From Erythrobacter longus (GTDB lineage Bacteria > Pseudomonadota > Alphaproteobacteria > Sphingomonadales > Sphingomonadaceae), in NCBI RefSeq assembly GCF_000715015.1, contig NZ_JMIW01000007.1, positions 1-64,000 of the forward strand: DNA of 64,000 nt, in the 5' to 3' direction. The position numbers and the translations under genes are program-made. This document shows positions 1 through 7,795 of the stretch, in pieces. The notes under the pieces were generated by a model that worked only from the letters and a program-made list of their open reading frames with translations, made no database searches and was not told where the DNA came from. Position 1 is the first letter of the stretch, and each line of letters starts with the position of its first letter.

Positions 1-68
1 CGCGCTTTCGCCCGATATGTTCGTCATTCCGGCGCCTCGATGGAGGGATTAATAGGTCCTGAGCCTAG
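1..68 (+). mobile_element. MITE-like element, right end (cut by window edge)
   Basis: This 68-bp stretch matches bases 1546-1613 over its whole length with one mismatch, so it is the right part of the same element seen complete at 1432-1613. It ends in GGTCCTGAGCCTAG, the inverted terminal sequence of the family. The left part lies outside the window. No transposase is encoded, so the copy is non-autonomous. It sits just upstream of the motA gene. Confidence 0.85.
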
Positions 69-90
69 CTGCCCAAATGCCGCCCCGCGC

Positions 91-117
91 TTAAACCAAA
101 GCGGCAATGACCGTCCT
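91..117 (+). promoter_or_regulatory. putative sigma-28 (FliA) promoter of motAB
   Basis: TTAAAC, 13 nt, then ACCGTCCT. The flgM upstream region has TTAAAC, 13 nt, GCCGTCTT (3602-3628), so two flagellar transcription units share the motif and spacing. It resembles the enterobacterial FliA pattern TAAA-N15-GCCGATAA but is about 1 bp shorter. The fliA gene is in the same window. Inference from pattern only. Confidence 0.4.
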
Positions 118-200
118 TGATCCTGCCACCATTTCACCGTGCGCAAGGTCCATCAAAGGCCCTCCAATGGCGCACAATAATCCGGGAGAACGCAGCCGCT

Positions 201-881
201 ATGAACGAGGCAACCGGCCTTCTGGACCCGCTTGCACTCGGGATAGTGCTCATCGGGACAGTGTTTGCCACGCTTGCGCGCGAAGGCTGGCAGGATATGG
301 CGACTGCGATCGCACGTGCATTCAGGCTGACCCGCAAAGGGTTTGATGCAGCCGCTGCCAGATCGGCGCTCGCGCGCACGGTGAGGGAGATCAGGCAGCG
401 CGGCCATTTGGGCGCAAGGGCCGTTGATCCGCCCGATGAACCCACCAGCCAATTGCTGGGCACCTACATCCGCAGCGGCTCTATCGATGCGATGATGAAA
501 CTTGCGCGCACACAAAGGTTGGAGCGCGACATAACCAATGTCGCTGCCGTGCGCGTGTTTGAGGCGGCGGGCGAGCTCGCCCCTGTCTTTGGCCTTGTCG
601 GAACGCTGTTTTCGATCACCCAGCTTATGCCGGATATCGAGACAAGCTCTACCGACATCGTGATGGCATCCGTTGCAGGCGCGGTTCTTTCCTCGCTTTA
701 CGGCGTGCTTAGCGCCAACCTCGTGTTCTTTCCTTTCGCCCGCGCGATTGAACGGCGCGGCGACAAGGAAGAGGCCGAACGCAGCCTTTTGCTGGAATGG
801 TTCGAAGGCGAATTGATGGACACTCGCAACGCTCCAACAAAGATGCCGCGCACAATAACCAGCGTTGCAGGTGCCACGTGA
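201..881 (+). CDS. motA: MotA/TolQ/ExbB-type flagellar motor stator protein (short MotA)
   Basis: Inner-membrane proton-channel subunit of the flagellar stator, 226 aa. Predicted membrane segments lie at about residues 10-28, 125-142 and 155-180. The segment around residues 119-142 (FEAAGELAPVFGLVGTLFSI) and the following A/S-rich helix are typical of the MotA/ExbB proton-channel domain. The start at 201 is chosen over an upstream in-frame ATG (117) because GGGAGA lies 11 nt before it and the upstream extension lacks membrane character. It is shorter than classical MotA (250-290 aa). The stop overlaps the next gene as GTGA, so the pair is translationally coupled. Flagellar rather than TolQ/ExbB identity rests on the neighbouring flg, flh and fli genes. 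Confidence 0.75.
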   Translation: MNEATGLLDPLALGIVLIGTVFATLAREGWQDMATAIARAFRLTRKGFDAAAARSALARTVREIRQRGHLGARAVDPPDEPTSQLLGTYIRSGSIDAMMKLARTQRLERDITNVAAVRVFEAAGELAPVFGLVGTLFSITQLMPDIETSSTDIVMASVAGAVLSSLYGVLSANLVFFPFARAIERRGDKEEAERSLLLEWFEGELMDTRNAPTKMPRTITSVAGAT

Positions 882-1348
882 TCACGCGTGTCAGACTTGG
901 CCCAAAGCTTGGCGCAAGCCAAAGCTGGCAATTGGTACTGGCTGACCTTGCCTTGATCTTGTTCCTTGTGACGCTGACAGCCTTGGTGAATAAAAGCAGT
1001 GATGCCGGTAAAAGCCCGGTGCGCGCTGAAGATACCCCATCATCACATATTGCATCTTCACATATTGCATCTTCGCATATTGCATCGTCTCAGGCGCTCT
1101 TCCGCTCGACCCCGCGCGGTCCCACCCTTGCGCAATGGCTTGCCGAACAACCCGCCGACCCGCGCGCATCGCTGACCATCATCGCGCAGCATCATGGTGC
1201 CGACAAAGCGCTCATGTGGGACAAAGCCAAAGCGATGGCGCAAAGCGTGGAACAATCGGGCGTATCGGTCCGAGTGATCATCACGCAAGGCAAACAAAGC
1301 GAGCTTTACGCAAGCCTCGCCTATGATGACCCAGACGCGGCACAATAA
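878..1348 (+). CDS. MotB/ExbD-like stator partner, lacking an obvious OmpA domain
   Basis: 156-aa protein starting at a GTG that overlaps the motA stop. One N-terminal membrane helix (about 19-37) contains an aspartate at residue 23, the expected position of the proton-binding Asp of MotB/ExbD. A low-complexity linker with three SSHIA repeats (about 55-71) follows, then a periplasmic domain of about 80 residues. That domain shows none of the usual peptidoglycan-binding OmpA-like motifs of MotB and is far shorter than a standard MotB (250 aa or more). Partnership with motA is inferred from coupling. It could act with a separate peptidoglycan-binding protein or be ExbD-like. The motAB pair is bracketed by two MITE copies. 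Confidence 0.6.
   Translation: MITRVRLGPKLGASQSWQLVLADLALILFLVTLTALVNKSSDAGKSPVRAEDTPSSHIASSHIASSHIASSQALFRSTPRGPTLAQWLAEQPADPRASLTIIAQHHGADKALMWDKAKAMAQSVEQSGVSVRVIITQGKQSELYASLAYDDPDAAQ
1043..1087 (+). repeat. 15-bp tandem repeat, three copies, inside the motB-like gene
   Basis: TCACATATTGCATCT is repeated twice exactly and once with two changes. The unit is a multiple of three, so copy number can change without a frameshift. It lengthens the linker between the membrane helix and the periplasmic domain. Confidence 0.9.
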
Positions 1349-1431
1349 GCGCTCCCGATCAAAAATTAAGCGCATGGAACAAGGACAGTCCCATGCGCTC
1401 TAATTCTGCTCGCAAATGAGAGGTGCGCGAT

Positions 1432-1613
1432 CTAGGCTCAGGACCTATTAATCCCACCTTCGAGGTTTGAAGCAAAATGGCCTTGTGCAAGGAGTAAACA
1501 TCTCGAACAAAAACACGCTTGGAAAGGCAGACAGCCTTCCCGGCGCGCGCTTTCGCCCGATATGTTAGTCATTCCGGCGCCTCGATGGAGGGATTAATAG
1601 GTCCTGAGCCTAG
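1432..1613 (+). mobile_element. MITE-like element, complete copy (182 bp)
   Basis: The element begins CTAGGCTCAGGACCTATTAA and ends with the inverse of this sequence. The inverted repeats extend about 34 bp with a few mismatches. CTAG at both ends may be a 4-bp target duplication. Relative to the copy at 59122-59278 (opposite orientation) it carries about 25 extra bases in the middle. It has no ORF. Its last CTA (1610-1612) reads on the minus strand as the TAG stop of the diguanylate cyclase gene. Confidence 0.88.
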
Positions 1614-2728
1614 CCGATGAGCACCTGATTGCGGCCTGATTGTTTGGCTTCGTATAAAGCGGCATCCGCCCGGGACAATGCGCCGCGCCTGTCGTCGATG
1701 TTTTGCACCTCGCTCACCCCGGCAGAAAAAGTGATCCGCCCGAATGACTTGCCATTTTCGCGGTTGACCATCTGGCGCGAGGACAATTCAACGCGGATCT
1801 GATCGAGGCGGTCGGACGCTTCTTTCGCTTTGAGCCCGGGGAACAGGACAACAAATTCCTCCCCCCCGTGGCGCGCGGCAAACAGATGCTTGCCTGCGTG
1901 TTTCTTAAGGGTGTTGGCAATGGCCACAAGGACCCGGTCGCCTGCATCGTGCCCGTGATTGTCATTGATCGACTTGAAGTGATCGACATCGCAAAAACCA
2001 AGCGACAGCGCCTGCCCCTTTTCATCTGCGCTCTTCGCCGCCACTTCGAGCTGGCGCTCAAACGCGCGGCGATTGGGAAGCCGGGTGAGGTGATCGACGT
2101 CTGCTTGCGCACGCGCTTCGGCAAGGTTTTCCTTAAGCTCAGCGGTTTCTTCCTGGCTTTTCTTCATCGCCTCTTCGACTTGAACGATCCGTTCAAGCAT
2201 GACGCGCGACAAACCCACAAGACGCTCGACACCATCTTCAGAGGCAGCCGTGTGAGCGCTCTGTTCCAATTCAGTGATCTGCGCATCAATCGCGCCGCGA
2301 TGCTCGCTGGTTTGTGAATGCGCGGACTGGGTGGTTTTGGCAAAGCTCGCAATTGATGCCTCGACCCGGTCGAGCAGGTTTTCAAGAGCACCGGCACGAT
2401 CATTTTCGCGCGAACGCATCTTGCCCACGTCATCAAGCCAGCGTTGTGAAATCGGCTCGCCGGAAATTTCCTGAGACGCAAAAATCCGCGCAAGACCGCC
2501 ATCGGAACCGGAAAGGCCCGCGACAATTGTCGCAAGGTTGGGACCGGTCAGCGGCACGTCGTGTTTCATCACAAACTGCGTGACCCGCAGCATCAATTCC
2601 TCGCGCCCCTCTCTGGCCCGGTTGCGCCCTTCTGGCCCAGCTTGATTGCCGGAAGATGCGTTTGATTGTGTCTGATTTACCGCCTCATTCTGGTCTTTTT
2701 TCTCAGGCGACGCTGCGCGAATTCCCAT
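1610..2728 (-). CDS. soluble GGDEF diguanylate cyclase
   Basis: Makes cyclic di-GMP from two GTP and probably acts on motility, given its place in the flagellar cluster. The 372-aa protein has no membrane segment. Its N-terminal half is hydrophilic with coiled-coil stretches (about 90-215). The C-terminal GGDEF domain has the active-site motif GGEEF at about 288-292, preceded by the usual DHLTRLPNRRAF start. The RxxD inhibitory site expected just before GGEEF is absent, so product feedback is unlikely. The start at 2728 follows a GAGG box; a longer frame to 2914 looks non-coding. The stop codon lies inside the MITE end, so the native C-terminus may have been altered by the insertion. It faces away from flgA. 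Confidence 0.88.
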   Translation of the reverse strand: MGIRAASPEKKDQNEAVNQTQSNASSGNQAGPEGRNRAREGREELMLRVTQFVMKHDVPLTGPNLATIVAGLSGSDGGLARIFASQEISGEPISQRWLDDVGKMRSRENDRAGALENLLDRVEASIASFAKTTQSAHSQTSEHRGAIDAQITELEQSAHTAASEDGVERLVGLSRVMLERIVQVEEAMKKSQEETAELKENLAEARAQADVDHLTRLPNRRAFERQLEVAAKSADEKGQALSLGFCDVDHFKSINDNHGHDAGDRVLVAIANTLKKHAGKHLFAARHGGEEFVVLFPGLKAKEASDRLDQIRVELSSRQMVNRENGKSFGRITFSAGVSEVQNIDDRRGALSRADAALYEAKQSGRNQVLIG

Positions 2729-2885
2729 GTATCCTCGTCCGGCTTTATATTCGATGGCCCGAAGGAATACCGCTGCGGGTTTAAGGTGGACCTCAAGCAA
2801 GTACTTCGGCTTTCCCTTAGCTTGATCACGGATGCGGGCGCGGACGAGCGGCGATAAATCTCTACGTCTTTGCACGAGGGCCATT

Positions 2886-2901
2886 TGGCACAGCCTTTGC
2901 A
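2886..2901 (+). promoter_or_regulatory. sigma-54 promoter of flgA
   Basis: TGGCACA-GCCT-TTGCA fits the sigma-54 consensus TGGCAYR-N4-TTGCW at every position. The GG and GC doublets are 12 nt apart, start to start, as required. Transcription would begin near 2912, about 50 nt before the flgA start. Confidence 0.75.
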
Positions 2902-2959
2902 GACACAGAGCCACTGGAAAGCGGGAGTTCGAAACTCCTATGCCAACTGGAAGGAAACA

Positions 2960-3526
2960 ATGATGAATAGCAAAATTAACCCGCAGCGGCTTGAAATACG
3001 GCTGATGGCGACCGCCCTTGTGATTGCCAGCCTGCCGCTTTTTGCCGCTCTGGCTTCAGCTCGGGAAGGCGGTGCACGAGGGTTTACCGACCCGGTAGAA
3101 ATCGACCGCGCGGTTGAAGAGTTCACCGGGCGAGGCATTGGCGAAGTGGGCGGCGCACGCCTTCCTGCCGACCGCCGCCTAAAGCTTGCCGCCTGCGATG
3201 CACCGCTGGGGGTGAAGTGGCACGGCCGTGCGCAAACGATCGTAAGGGTCGATTGCTCCAGCCCGCGCAATGGCTCTGACAGCTGGCGCGTTTTTATCGC
3301 CACCAGCTCTGTGAAACCTGCACAAGCAATTGCCAAAGTGGTAGCGCGAGGCGATCCGATTACCGTGATTGTACGAGGGCGCGGTTTTACCGTTCAGCAA
3401 AGCGGCGAAGCGATGGAAGCGGGCGCAATTGGTGACTGGATTGCGGTGCGCACACAGGCCCGCGCCGATGCCATTCGCGCTCGCATTGAACGGCCTGGAC
3501 TTGCCGTCATTCCAGTAGGCTCGTGA
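2960..3526 (+). CDS. flgA: flagellar basal body P-ring formation protein FlgA
   Basis: Periplasmic chaperone for P-ring (FlgI) assembly. The 189-aa precursor has a Sec signal peptide (hydrophobic core about 14-32, ending LASA), then an SAF-type domain with the LKLAACDAPLGVKW and WRVFIATSSVKP segments characteristic of FlgA and a C-terminal 'GDWIAVRT' strand. The start at 2960 (or the adjacent ATG at 2963) follows AAGGAA. It stands alone behind a strong sigma-54 site, and flgM begins about 130 nt downstream with its own candidate promoter. It is somewhat shorter than enterobacterial FlgA. Confidence 0.88.
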   Translation: MMNSKINPQRLEIRLMATALVIASLPLFAALASAREGGARGFTDPVEIDRAVEEFTGRGIGEVGGARLPADRRLKLAACDAPLGVKWHGRAQTIVRVDCSSPRNGSDSWRVFIATSSVKPAQAIAKVVARGDPITVIVRGRGFTVQQSGEAMEAGAIGDWIAVRTQARADAIRARIERPGLAVIPVGS

Positions 3527-3601
3527 TGCGCTCGTGATGCGCTCACAATACCCTGGGAAACGCCCCAGCCAGCTTTCGCGAAAAAATTCGCACATCCCCG
3601 C

Positions 3602-3628
3602 TTAAACTTCCCGCACAAGGGCCGTCTT
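3602..3628 (+). promoter_or_regulatory. putative sigma-28 (FliA) promoter of flgM-flgN
   Basis: TTAAAC, 13 nt, GCCGTCTT, about 30 nt before the flgM start. It has the same layout as the site before motA (91-117) and carries the GCCG core of FliA promoters. Control of flgM by the sigma factor it inhibits would be a standard feedback loop. Confidence 0.4.
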
Positions 3629-3658
3629 AAGCGACGTAGAACCACCGGGAGACGCATC

Positions 3659-3970
3659 ATGTCCTCTTTCGAATTAAACAGATTGCAGACGATATCGGGC
3701 GTTAGCCCGGCCTCTGCTGCTGACCGTGCCAAGGCTCGGCCCTCATCTGATGCAGGTGTGCCAAGTGCTGGCCGCAGCGCAGCGGGCTCATCCAATGGCG
3801 CAGGGGTAGCAGTGGAAATCACAGCGCCTGCGCAAAACGGTCCGCCGGTCGACACCGACCGCGTGGCAGAAATCCGCAGCGCCCTGCGCGAAGGAACCTA
3901 TCCGCTCGTGCCTGCAAAGATTGCAGATGCGATGATCGCTGCGCAATACAAGTTTGAGATCCAGCAATGA
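3659..3970 (+). CDS. flgM: anti-sigma-28 factor FlgM
   Basis: Binds and inhibits FliA until it is exported through the completed hook-basal body. The 103-aa protein has a disordered Ala/Ser/Gly-rich N-terminal half and the conserved C-terminal FlgM segment (about 65-95: VDTDRVAEIRSALREGTYPL followed by KIADAMI), which contacts sigma-28. The stop overlaps the flgN start as ATGA. Its target fliA is encoded about 4 kb downstream in the same orientation. Confidence 0.88.
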   Translation: MSSFELNRLQTISGVSPASAADRAKARPSSDAGVPSAGRSAAGSSNGAGVAVEITAPAQNGPPVDTDRVAEIRSALREGTYPLVPAKIADAMIAAQYKFEIQQ

Positions 3971-4320
3971 CCACGCAAACGCCGGACCGCACGCTTACCG
4001 ATGCAGACATCGCCCGGCAAAGTCTCCATGGCGATTTGCGGCAAATGATTGCCGTCCTGCAACAAGAACGGCAAGCTCTTGCCACCTTGGAAGCCGATAC
4101 GCTCAACGCTGTCACGCGCGAAAAGGATGATCTGTGCAGTCGCCTCGCAACGATTGGTGCAGGCGCGATTGATCCCGAGGCAAGGGCTTTGGTGGAAACG
4201 GCCAAGTCGTTGAACGACGTCAATCGCCGGGTGCGCAACCTGCTGGCAGCGAATGTGTCGGGCCGTTTGGATGCACTGGGGGCAGACCGTACTGAGCGCC
4301 ACGCCTACACCGCCGGATAA
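3967..4320 (+). CDS. flgN: FlgN-like flagellar export chaperone
   Basis: 117-aa, Leu/Ala/Glu-rich helical protein overlapping the flgM stop by ATGA. Size, predicted long amphipathic helices (about 15-60 and 75-105) and its place directly after flgM fit FlgN, the cytoplasmic chaperone for hook-filament junction proteins FlgK and FlgL. Sequence motifs in FlgN are weak, so the name rests mainly on context. Confidence 0.72.
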   Translation: MTTQTPDRTLTDADIARQSLHGDLRQMIAVLQQERQALATLEADTLNAVTREKDDLCSRLATIGAGAIDPEARALVETAKSLNDVNRRVRNLLAANVSGRLDALGADRTERHAYTAG

Positions 4321-4401
4321 ATAGGCGGCTAACACCGCTCACAAAAATCCGTGCCCCCTTCGGTACTGCACTGTGCCCCTCGTACTGCCCTCATCTCTGC
4401 A

Positions 4402-4445
4402 CCCATCTCTGGCCCCGTTTCGTTCCCCATCTCTGGCCCCGTTTC
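4402..4445 (+). repeat. 24-bp tandem repeat, two copies
   Basis: CCCATCTCTGGCCCCGTTTC occurs at 4402-4421 and 4426-4445, separated by GTTC. It lies directly upstream of the sigma-54 site at 4446, whose TGG continues from the second copy. A slipped-strand duplication is the simplest origin. Confidence 0.85.
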
Positions 4446-4461
4446 TGGCACGATGCTTGCT
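4446..4461 (+). promoter_or_regulatory. sigma-54 promoter of the transglycosylase-flhA-fliA operon
   Basis: TGGCACG-ATGC-TTGCT matches the sigma-54 consensus at all conserved positions with correct spacing. Transcription would begin near 4472, 40 nt before the start of the lytic transglycosylase gene. The downstream flhA and fliA genes overlap in sequence, so the promoter probably drives all three. Confidence 0.78.
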
Positions 4462-4511
4462 CTACTCTTCTGGACGTTAACCATACCAGAAAGAGCGAAA
4501 GGGCGGTCCCC

Positions 4512-5624
4512 GTGTCCAAACCCGTTTCAAATCCTGTGTCTCAGGTACCTATTCCTCGATCCGCAATCAGGCCAGCGTTCGAGACGGCGCAGCGCAGTTT
4601 TGAGGGGCGCAGCTTGGAAAACGGGGCCTCGCGTCAAATCCCGCAGGCGGCTGTATCGTCGAGTTCTGGCGCAAACGGTCCAATCACGGTCGAGCGCGCC
4701 ATTGCCAGCGCAGCGCAGCAAACGGGCATCGACTTCGACTTTCTGATCGCTCAGGCTCAGGTCGAAAGCGCGATGGACCCGGCGGCCAAGGCGCGCACGT
4801 CTTCTGCGACGGGCCTGTACCAATTTATTGAAAGCACATGGTTAGAGACAATGCAGCGCCACGGGGACCGCTTTGGCCTTGGCAATGTCTCTGCGCAAAT
4901 CCGGTCATCTGGTGACGGCGCGGCGTATGTGCCCGACCCTGCTGCGCGCGAAGCGATCCTTGACCTTCGTAATGATCCGCAAATCGCCTCGCTTATGGCC
5001 GCTGGCCTTGCCGAAGATAACCGCGCGCATCTTGCCCCCATCCTTGGCCGTCAGCCCGATCATAGCGAGCTTTACCTTGCCCACTTCCTTGGCGCAGGCG
5101 GGGCGGGGCGGTTTCTGTCAGCCCTGGAGGATAATCCGGGCGCCAACGCCTCCCAGCTTTTCCGCAGGCCAGCGGCGGCCAATCGCCCGGTCTTTTATGA
5201 GCCGAATGGTAGTCCGCGCTCTTTGCAAGGGGTGATGGATTTTCTCTCTACCAAGCTTGAGCGCGCGCGCGCCAATGCGCCGCAAATGGGCCCCGACACC
5301 TATGCAATAGCCGCATTGACCCCACCCCAAATCGCCAGTTCCGTTGGTGGCTCTTTTGGGGCAGGATCTGCGCAGCAACGCCCCCCTTATCTCATCGCAG
5401 ACGAGCGCGTGTTCGAACCGCAATCCCCGCCCGTCATCACTGGCCAAGGTCGCCCAACCATAGCGGCAAGCCCTGCGCTCACTCTGGCTCAGCCGGGGTC
5501 GCAAACCTCCATGTCCAATATGTTGCGCGGGGCCTTCACCGAGGCTGGCGGGGCGCAATCGAGCAAAGCGACACAGGACCAGGTCGCGCGCGCCTATGAA
5601 CAATTGAAAGCGCTTGGATTTTGA
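4512..5624 (+). CDS. flagellar-cluster lytic transglycosylase (SLT domain)
   Basis: 370-aa protein that probably opens the peptidoglycan for the flagellar rod. The SLT lysozyme-like domain spans about residues 58-200. The catalytic glutamate is E85 in QVESAMDP, followed by the SATGLYQFIESTW motif. The C-terminal 150 residues are Pro/Ala/Ser-rich and end in a short helix with 'VARAYEQLKALG'. It starts at GTG 4512, and no classical signal peptide is seen, so export may use the flagellar apparatus as for FlgJ. The stop overlaps the flhA start (TTGA). Confidence 0.82.
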   Translation: MSKPVSNPVSQVPIPRSAIRPAFETAQRSFEGRSLENGASRQIPQAAVSSSSGANGPITVERAIASAAQQTGIDFDFLIAQAQVESAMDPAAKARTSSATGLYQFIESTWLETMQRHGDRFGLGNVSAQIRSSGDGAAYVPDPAAREAILDLRNDPQIASLMAAGLAEDNRAHLAPILGRQPDHSELYLAHFLGAGGAGRFLSALEDNPGANASQLFRRPAAANRPVFYEPNGSPRSLQGVMDFLSTKLERARANAPQMGPDTYAIAALTPPQIASSVGGSFGAGSAQQRPPYLIADERVFEPQSPPVITGQGRPTIAASPALTLAQPGSQTSMSNMLRGAFTEAGGAQSSKATQDQVARAYEQLKALGF

Positions 5625-7795
5625 TCTTGGAACCCTTCTCTAGAACCTCGTGGATCGAGCGCTTGCGATCAGCCCCTGCGGCGATGGCATTGCCGGTGGG
5701 CATTTTCGGGCTGTTTGTGCTTTTGGTGCTGCCGATCCCGCCGCTGCTGCTCGACATCTTCTTTGTGTTCAACATCGCGATTGCGGTGGCGGTGTTGATG
5801 GTGGCCCTGAACGCGCGCGCGCCGCTCGATTTCTCGTCCTTCCCGACCGTCCTGTTGTTCGCAACGCTTCTGCGGCTCGCGCTCAACGTCGCCTCCACCC
5901 GGATTGTGCTGGTCAATGGGCACGAAGGAGGCGCGGCCGCTGGCGAGATTATCCAGAGCTTTGGCCAGTTTCTTGTCGGCGGCAATTTTGCGGTTGGCCT
6001 GTTCGTGTTCTGCATCCTTCTGATCATCAATATGATCGTCATCACCAAAGGCGCAGGCCGCGTGTCAGAGGTCTCCGCAAGGTTTGTTCTCGACGCTTTG
6101 CCGGGCAAGCAAATGGCGATTGATGCCGATATCGCTGCTGGCCTTATCACCGCCGATGATGCCCGCGAACGCCGGCGCGAGGTCACGATTGAGGCCGATT
6201 TCTACGGTTCGATGGATGGCGCGTCGAAATTCGTAAAAGGCGATGCCATCGCCGCGCTTCTCATCCTTGGGGTCAACATCATCGCAGGCTTTGCCCTTGG
6301 CATGATCAGCCACGGGCTTTCCGCATCCGAGGCAGGCGAGCTTTATATCACTTTGGCCGTGGGCGATGCCTTGGTGGCGCAGGTGCCAGGGCTGCTCTTG
6401 TCGATTGCCGCTGCCGCCATCGTCACCCGCGTTGCCGATAAACGCGACCTGTCAGGCCAGATCGGCGGACAGTTTGCCGACCCGAAGGGCTGGCTCCCGG
6501 TCGCCGCAATTCTTGCCGCCATCGGGACAGTGCCTGCTATGCCTCAACTGATCTTCCTGCCAGCCGCAGCGATTGCGGGCGGATTATGGTGGAGCCTTTA
6601 CAAAAAGGCGAACGCTCCGATCGTCGAGGAAAAGGTGGTCGAAAAGCCCAATCCCGACAAGATCGATATCACCGAAGTGTCCGATCAGACGCTGGTCACG
6701 CTGGAGCTGGGATATGGGCTTGTCCACCTCGTCGATGAGGCAAAGGACGCGCCGCTCCTCAAACGCATCACCGGCATTCGCAAACAACTCTCACGCGAGC
6801 TTGGCTTTGTCCTGCCCCAGTTTCGTATCCGCGACACTCTGGAAGCGGGCGCGAATGATTATGCGGTGAGGCTGGGCGGGCTGGTGATTGCAAGCGGCTC
6901 TGTCAGGGCGGGCAAACTCCTTGCCATCGACACAGGCGAGGTGCGCGCAAAGCCGCCCTATTCGGGGCTGGGCATAAACGGCGAATACACACGCGATCCC
7001 AGCTTTGATTGCCCCGCCCTGTGGATCGACCCGTCTGCCCGCGATCTTGCCACGGCCGAAGGGTTCATGTGCGTTGACGCCAGTACGGTTGTCGCCACCC
7101 ACGCCAATCAGGAATTGCTCACCCAAAGCTATCAACTGCTCGGTCCATCCGAAGTCAGCGCGATCATCGAAGACCTGAAAGCCCGCGCCCCTGCCCTTAT
7201 TGATGCGGTTCACCCCGACCCGCTCACTCTGGCGGCCCTCACCCGTATCCTTCGTGCGCTTATTGCCGATGGGATTGGGCTTAATCATCCGCAGCCGCTG
7301 TTCACCAGCCTCGCTCTGGCGCTTCAGACGACGCAGGAATTTAACGCAGTGATTGATGCGGTGCGCGCTGACCTTGGTGCACGGCTTGTGGCGCGGGTCG
7401 CGGGGCCGCAAGAACGCCTTAAAGTGGTCACCCTCGAAGCCGGATTAGAAAGCGCGATTATCGGCGGGATGATCGACCCATCGACCGGGCAACCCATGAT
7501 CGAACCCGATTGCGCAGGACTGATCGTGGAGCGGGTGAACGCCGCGATCAAGGACGCGGGCGGTCCGATTGCCATGATCGTCCAACCCCCTGCCCGCCGC
7601 GCGGTAGCAGGGCTCCTCAAACAACGCGCAGCGCGGGCGCTGGTCCTCTCGATCAATGAACTGCCGCCGACCCAGCCGGTCGAGGTTGTGGGCGTGATCG
7701 GCAATGACACCGCGCCGCCCGCGCCTAGGGGACTTCCCGCACCTCCCTCTGAAACCGATGCTAGCCAAGGCATGGCACAAGGCGTCTCAGCATGA
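5621..7795 (+). CDS. flhA: flagellar type III export apparatus protein FlhA
   Basis: Main membrane component of the flagellar export gate, which binds chaperone-substrate complexes and uses the proton motive force. It is 724 aa, slightly longer than usual (about 690-700). About eight membrane helices span residues 20-320, with the FHIPEP-family signature around 145-205 (RVSEVSARFVLDALPGKQM and DGASKFVKGDAIA). The cytoplasmic domain covers about 350-700. The start is a TTG overlapping the previous stop. The last four bases overlap the fliA start (ATGA), so expression of flhA and fliA is tightly coupled. Confidence 0.95.
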   Translation: MILEPFSRTSWIERLRSAPAAMALPVGIFGLFVLLVLPIPPLLLDIFFVFNIAIAVAVLMVALNARAPLDFSSFPTVLLFATLLRLALNVASTRIVLVNGHEGGAAAGEIIQSFGQFLVGGNFAVGLFVFCILLIINMIVITKGAGRVSEVSARFVLDALPGKQMAIDADIAAGLITADDARERRREVTIEADFYGSMDGASKFVKGDAIAALLILGVNIIAGFALGMISHGLSASEAGELYITLAVGDALVAQVPGLLLSIAAAAIVTRVADKRDLSGQIGGQFADPKGWLPVAAILAAIGTVPAMPQLIFLPAAAIAGGLWWSLYKKANAPIVEEKVVEKPNPDKIDITEVSDQTLVTLELGYGLVHLVDEAKDAPLLKRITGIRKQLSRELGFVLPQFRIRDTLEAGANDYAVRLGGLVIASGSVRAGKLLAIDTGEVRAKPPYSGLGINGEYTRDPSFDCPALWIDPSARDLATAEGFMCVDASTVVATHANQELLTQSYQLLGPSEVSAIIEDLKARAPALIDAVHPDPLTLAALTRILRALIADGIGLNHPQPLFTSLALALQTTQEFNAVIDAVRADLGARLVARVAGPQERLKVVTLEAGLESAIIGGMIDPSTGQPMIEPDCAGLIVERVNAAIKDAGGPIAMIVQPPARRAVAGLLKQRAARALVLSINELPPTQPVEVVGVIGNDTAPPAPRGLPAPPSETDASQGMAQGVSA

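Noticed and set aside
1043-1087. Possible CRISPR-like array (three short repeats)
   Set aside because: Units are directly adjacent with no spacers and lie in a coding frame; simple tandem repeat.
201-1348. motAB read as TolQ/TolR or ExbB/ExbD
   Set aside because: Fold family is shared, but the location beside flgA-fliA and the sigma-28-like promoter favour a motor role; some doubt is kept in the confidence values.
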